The translations under genes were made by a program, and so were the position numbers. Below, in pieces: positions 60,295-64,000 of a DNA stretch of 64,000 nt. Source of the stretch: Chitinophagales bacterium (GTDB lineage Bacteria; Bacteroidota; Bacteroidia; Chitinophagales; Chitinophagaceae); contig JANXQO010000143.1 in NCBI GenBank assembly GCA_025353485.1, positions 1-64,000 of the forward strand. Reading direction: 5' to 3'. The number at the start of each line of letters is the position of its first letter. Position 1 is the first letter of the stretch. Below the pieces are notes generated by a model. That model made no database searches, was not told the DNA's origin, and worked only from the letters and a program-made list of their open reading frames with translations.

Positions 60295-61152
60295 ATGAAT
60301 TTAAATAACAACATACAAAAAGGCAAAGTAATTCTTGCAGGTGCAGGCCCGGGTGATCCGGAACTAATTACTGTGAAGGTTGCACGCTACCTTCAATTGG
60401 CTGATGTTGTATTAACTGACCGCCTGGTGAGTGAAGAAATTTTAAATACGTATGTTAAAAAAGATGCAGAAATAATCCGTGTTGGAAAACAATGCCGGCG
60501 GGGAATTTCAACACCACAAAAAACGATCAATGAACTGATAGTTGAATATGCTTTGCAAAACAAATTGGTGGTGCGTTTAAAAGGTGGAGACGTTTCTATT
60601 TTTTCCAATATCATGGATGAATTAGAAACCCTTGTGGCAAATAATATTCCTTATGAGATTGTACCGGGAGTTACGGCAGCTTTAGGTGCGGCTGCAACGG
60701 CAGGTATTCCGCTTACAGCAAGAGGATACTCAACAGCAGTAAGGTTTTTAACGTACTACAAATCTGATATTGTTACGGAAGAATATTGGAAGGAGTTGGC
60801 GAATACGGATGATACATTAATATTTTATATGTCATCAGAAACATTAGATATAGTTGTACAAAAACTTACGGCAAATAATATTGCCAGCGATAAATTGCTT
60901 GCAGTAATTGAGCAGGCAACTACGCCATTGCAAAAAGTGCATACCTGCAATTTGTATGAGTATGATAAAAAATTAAAAGATCAACCATTCATTTCACCAT
61001 CGCTTGTAATCATAGGAAAAGTTGTATCGCTTCACAAAGAGTTTGCATGGCTTGCAAACAGCAACAGCAGCGGATATTATTTTAAACCTATGACGAGCCC
61101 GATCATTGCCATTGCTAATAATCAAAATAAAAAACATGTTAGCAGAGCATAA
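60295..61152 (+). CDS. cobA: uroporphyrinogen-III C-methyltransferase
   Basis: SAM-dependent methyltransferase of 285 aa making precorrin-2, the precursor of sirohaem, the prosthetic group of sulfite reductase encoded next. Signatures are VILAGAGPGDPELITVKVARYLQLADVVLTDRLV, RLKGGDVSIFSN and PGVTAALGAAATAGIPLTARGYS. It lacks the dehydrogenase/chelatase domain of CysG, so that step must be elsewhere. ATG 60295 is right: an upstream ATG at 60226 lies in the palindromic repeat. Its end overlaps cysJ by 17 bp. Confidence 0.95.
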   Translation: MNLNNNIQKGKVILAGAGPGDPELITVKVARYLQLADVVLTDRLVSEEILNTYVKKDAEIIRVGKQCRRGISTPQKTINELIVEYALQNKLVVRLKGGDVSIFSNIMDELETLVANNIPYEIVPGVTAALGAAATAGIPLTARGYSTAVRFLTYYKSDIVTEEYWKELANTDDTLIFYMSSETLDIVVQKLTANNIASDKLLAVIEQATTPLQKVHTCNLYEYDKKLKDQPFISPSLVIIGKVVSLHKEFAWLANSNSSGYYFKPMTSPIIAIANNQNKKHVSRA

Positions 61153-62833
61153 ATTAAAAATATTTGAAGATTTTTTAAAGGGATTATCCGATGATGAACT
61201 CACCTGGGTGAAAAGTTACCTTAATGGTGTTGTATCAAAAACTTCTGAAAAAAATGAAGCCTTTGTTTTAAAACCGGCAGTTAATAAAATAACCATCACT
61301 TACGGAACTGAAACAGGTAACTCAAAAAAAATAGCCACCGATTTTGCCACAAAAGCAAAGAAGAGCGGAATTAATGTAAAGCTTGTAAGTCTTGACCAGT
61401 ACCGCTTAAACGATCTTACCAAAGAAGAATATTTTTTTACTGTAGTCAGCACTCACGGTGATGGCGAACCACCTGCTGCCACTAAAAAATTTTACGATCA
61501 TATACATAATAACGGTTTCAGGTTTGATAAATTAAAATACAGTGTACTTGCATTGGGAGATACTTCCTACCCTTTGTTTTGTAAAACCGGAGAAGATATA
61601 GATGAACAACTAAACAGGCTTGGCGGTAACCGGATTGCACCACTAAGAAAATGCGATCTTGAATTTGATGAAGACGTAAATCAGTGGGTGGAAAAAGTTT
61701 TTCAAACATTGAGTACTTCTTCTCAAACAGAAATTGTTACTACTGCTGCGCCTGCAGAAGTAAAAAAAACTACAACTAAAAAATCATATACTGGTTCTGT
61801 GTTGTCAAATATTAATCTGAATGATAAAGGTTCAAACAAAGAAATTTTTCACATTGAGCTTGTGGTTGATGAGCCTGAATATGAACCGGGTGATTCTATA
61901 GGAATTGTTCCTGAAAATTTAAATGCTGTTGTTGAAGAAGTAATAGCATTATCAGGAATTGACAGGAATAAAGAAATTGAATACAGAGATGAATGGTTCA
62001 CTGTTTTTGGACTGTTGAAAAAGAGAGTAAACATTATACAAATTGCTCCTTCTGTTGTAAAAAAATATGCAGCATTGGTTGGTCATCAAATACCTGATGG
62101 CAAGATTGATCTTACAAATCTTTTGAAAGTTTATCCGGTAAAAGATAGTACACAATTTGAAGAAGTATTAACTCTTCTCAATCCAATTGCTCCGAGGCTT
62201 TATACAATTACCTCTTCACCTGAAGCGCATAGTGGAGAAGTTCATCTTACAGTTGAGAAAGATGAATTTCATGTGAATGATGAATTAAAATTTGGTTTGT
62301 GTTCAGAATATTTAGGTGAAATAAAAATTGATAATAAACTTAAATTTTTTGTTCAGAAAAATAAACGTTTCAGATTGCCTGCTGATGATAAGGATATAAT
62401 TATGATCGGCCCGGGAACCGGGATTGCTGCGTTCCGTTCGTTTCTTTCAGAGAGAGATTCGAAAGGTGCATCAGGAAAAAACTGGTTGTTTTTTGGTGAA
62501 CAATATTTTGCAACCGATTTTCTTTACCAAACCGAAATACAGAACTGGAGCGACATTGGCGTGCTTACAAAAGTAAATGTTGCTTTTTCTCATGACCGGG
62601 AAGAAAGAGTTTTTGTTCATCATAAAATGTTGGAATATGCTGCTGAATTGTATGACTGGATCGAACAAGGCGCTTATGTATATGTGTGCGGACAAAAAGA
62701 TCCGATGAGTGTACTGGTTGAAAATACGTTGCTCCAAATTATTGAGGAGTATGGAAATAAATCAAAAGAAGAAGCGAAGAAATATTTTGATGAGTTGAAA
62801 GATGGAGGAAGATATTCTAAGGATGTGTATTAA
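61136..62833 (+). CDS. cysJ: sulfite reductase (NADPH) flavoprotein subunit
   Basis: Electron-transfer subunit of assimilatory sulfite reductase, 565 aa: flavodoxin-like FMN domain (about 55-200; TYGTETGNSKKIATDFA, STHGDGEPPAAT, ALGDTSYPLFC), FAD domain (about 215-420; EYEPGDSIGI, RLYTITSSP) and NADPH domain (about 420-565; MIGPGTGIAAFRSFL, GEQYFATDFLY, YVYVCGQKDPM, GRYSKDVY at the end). ATG 61136 overlaps cobA, indicating coupled translation. It has the usual length for CysJ. Confidence 0.96.
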   Translation: MLAEHKLKIFEDFLKGLSDDELTWVKSYLNGVVSKTSEKNEAFVLKPAVNKITITYGTETGNSKKIATDFATKAKKSGINVKLVSLDQYRLNDLTKEEYFFTVVSTHGDGEPPAATKKFYDHIHNNGFRFDKLKYSVLALGDTSYPLFCKTGEDIDEQLNRLGGNRIAPLRKCDLEFDEDVNQWVEKVFQTLSTSSQTEIVTTAAPAEVKKTTTKKSYTGSVLSNINLNDKGSNKEIFHIELVVDEPEYEPGDSIGIVPENLNAVVEEVIALSGIDRNKEIEYRDEWFTVFGLLKKRVNIIQIAPSVVKKYAALVGHQIPDGKIDLTNLLKVYPVKDSTQFEEVLTLLNPIAPRLYTITSSPEAHSGEVHLTVEKDEFHVNDELKFGLCSEYLGEIKIDNKLKFFVQKNKRFRLPADDKDIIMIGPGTGIAAFRSFLSERDSKGASGKNWLFFGEQYFATDFLYQTEIQNWSDIGVLTKVNVAFSHDREERVFVHHKMLEYAAELYDWIEQGAYVYVCGQKDPMSVLVENTLLQIIEEYGNKSKEEAKKYFDELKDGGRYSKDVY

Positions 62834-63014
62834 AGCCCCCTATCCCCTGAAGGGGAAACTCAGAATGAAAGTTTTCTTGATTAACATAACACCTTAATTA
62901 AGAAAAGGATTTAAAAAAGTTTTTATATGAAGAGTAATAATTAAAAAATGGAAAATAGTTTTAATAAACAAGTGGACAATAAACCTGAGTTCCCCCTTCG
63001 GGGGACAGGGGGCT
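62833..63014. repeat. inverted-repeat element spanning the cysJ-cysI junction
   Basis: AAGCCCCCTATCCCCTGAAG (62833-62862, with GGGAAACTCAG) and inverted TGAGTTCCCCCTTCGGGGGA plus CAGGGGGCT (62986-63014) flank about 120 bp. It is the same family as 58840-58961 and has a similar layout. The cysI start codon (62948) lies within it. Confidence 0.82.
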
Positions 63015-64000
63015 TATCATCAATCGAAAAAATAAAAATAAACAGTGACGGTTTGCGTGGAACTATCAAAGAAAGTTTGAGCGATGAACTTACCGGTGCC
63101 ATTCGTGAAGATGACCAGGCGCTGATAAAATTTCATGGCATGTACCAGCAGGACGACCGTGACCGTCGTGAAGAAAGAGCAGAAAAAAAACTTGACAGGC
63201 TGTATAGTTTTATGATTCGCTTACGCTTGCCGGGTGGTTTTTTATTGCCTGAACAATGGATAGCAATGCAGGAGATCGCAGGAGAAAATTCTACCGGGGT
63301 TATAAAAATTACAACAAGACAAACGATACAACTACATGGCATTTTTAAATCGAAAATAAAACCAACAATAAAAGCATTCAATGCTGCAAAGCTTGATTCC
63401 ATCGCTACCTGCGGGGATATTAACCGGAATGTTTTATGCAGTTCTAATCCGAAACAATCTCCCATTCATCAGCAAATTTTTTCTTACGCAGGAAAGATAA
63501 GTGAGATTCTGATGCCTAAAACAAAAGCGTATTATGAGATATGGCTTGATGAAGAAAAAATTATTGATAAGAAAGATGAAGAAGATCCCCTTTACCAGGA
63601 CAGGTACATGCCCCGTAAATTTAAAATTGCCATCGCCATTCCGCCAAACAATGATATAGATGTTTTTGGAAATGATATTGGGCTGATCGCCATTATTGAA
63701 AATGAAAAATTATCGGGCTTTAATATTGCCATCGGTGGTGGATTATCAACCACTCACGGTAACGCTGAAACATATGCAAGGCTCGCAACAGTGATTGGTT
63801 TTGTTGACAGTGAAGAGAAAACGTTGAAAGCCATTTACGAGATACTAACCGTTCAAAGAGATTATGGAAACCGCAGCGACAGGAAACTTGCACGGTTAAA
63901 ATATACCCTTGACAGGTTAGGAATTGATTGGTACAAAAGTGAAGTCGAGAAGCGTGTAGGTTTTAAGTTGGAGGAAGCAAAGCCATTCACATTCACCAGC
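62948..64000 (+). CDS. cysI: sulfite reductase haemoprotein subunit, 3' end outside window
   Basis: Open to the end of the window, 351 codons visible. Sulfite/nitrite reductase ferredoxin-like half-domain signs are KFHGMYQQDDRDRREERAEK, YSFMIRLRLPGG and TTRQTIQLHGIFKSKIK. The [4Fe-4S]/sirohaem Cys motifs would lie downstream, outside the window. The first ~27 residues do not belong to the family: residues 14-23 (EFPLRGTGGL) come from the right arm of the inverted-repeat element, and conserved sequence begins at about IEKIKINSDGLRGTIKE. No later ATG before that point could start the protein, so it seems the element supplied its start region. Confidence 0.92.
   Translation, partial: MENSFNKQVDNKPEFPLRGTGGLSSIEKIKINSDGLRGTIKESLSDELTGAIREDDQALIKFHGMYQQDDRDRREERAEKKLDRLYSFMIRLRLPGGFLLPEQWIAMQEIAGENSTGVIKITTRQTIQLHGIFKSKIKPTIKAFNAAKLDSIATCGDINRNVLCSSNPKQSPIHQQIFSYAGKISEILMPKTKAYYEIWLDEEKIIDKKDEEDPLYQDRYMPRKFKIAIAIPPNNDIDVFGNDIGLIAIIENEKLSGFNIAIGGGLSTTHGNAETYARLATVIGFVDSEEKTLKAIYEILTVQRDYGNRSDRKLARLKYTLDRLGIDWYKSEVEKRVGFKLEEAKPFTFTS

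Overview
The window looks like a chromosomal segment of an AT-rich Bacteroidota, most likely close to Chitinophagaceae. Supporting signs are a GLPGLI-family protein, large TonB-dependent or beta-barrel proteins with N-terminal carboxypeptidase-regulatory-like domains, several lipoproteins, promoter elements of the Bacteroidota TAnnTTTG type, weak Shine-Dalgarno sequences, and many short palindromic intergenic repeats. No rRNA, tRNA, CRISPR array or prophage was recognised.

Layout. (1) 0.2-3.1 kb: two lipoproteins and a TolC-like efflux protein lacking its N-terminus, joined head to head to a histidine kinase that also lacks its N-terminus; this is a rearrangement or assembly breakpoint. (2) 4.1-10.1 kb: an OmpR-type two-component system, divergent from a GLPGLI protein and a TonB-dependent receptor. 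The divergent spacer carries phased TTAACC boxes. (3) 10.3-15.5 kb: a giant CheB-CheR-PAS-histidine kinase with a single-domain response regulator. (4) 16-26.4 kb: a MORN/TonB-like protein, an outer-membrane beta-barrel receptor, a metzincin-type metalloprotease bracketed by palindromic repeats, a LysE exporter and an LTA-synthase-like membrane phosphotransferase. (5) 26.6-36.7 kb: eight tightly packed minus-strand genes. They comprise a glycoside hydrolase-GT2 fusion, an ABC exporter, two GNAT-like paralogues, two GT-B-like paralogues and two hexapeptide acyltransferases, and probably make and export an unidentified glycan or glycoconjugate. (6) 37.3-48.8 kb: carbon and nitrogen assimilation (ppc, porin, amt, gltD, gltB). 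(7) 49.2-54 kb: an accessory island with a PIN-like protein, a restriction-modification-like pair, three copies of one ~50-bp repeat marking the module borders, and a REP-associated Y1 transposase beside REP-like hairpins. (8) 54-56.8 kb: a lysoplasmalogenase and an AGMO/sterol-desaturase-like protein, suggesting ether-lipid turnover. (9) 57-64 kb: an assimilatory sulfate reduction operon (cysH, cysD, cysN, cobA, cysJ, cysI) running off the window end.

The most notable observation is a 21-codon reading frame at 57036-57101. It ends in four consecutive Cys codons before its stop, with seven Cys in all. It lies just downstream of a TAnnTTTG element and is followed by a C-rich, G-poor stretch before cysH. 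This has the form of a cysteine-sensing leader peptide, possibly acting with Rho. The second most notable is the glycan cluster of region 5. The third is a set of repeats that run into coding sequences: the gltB C-terminus, the start region of cysI, and a loop of the metalloprotease.
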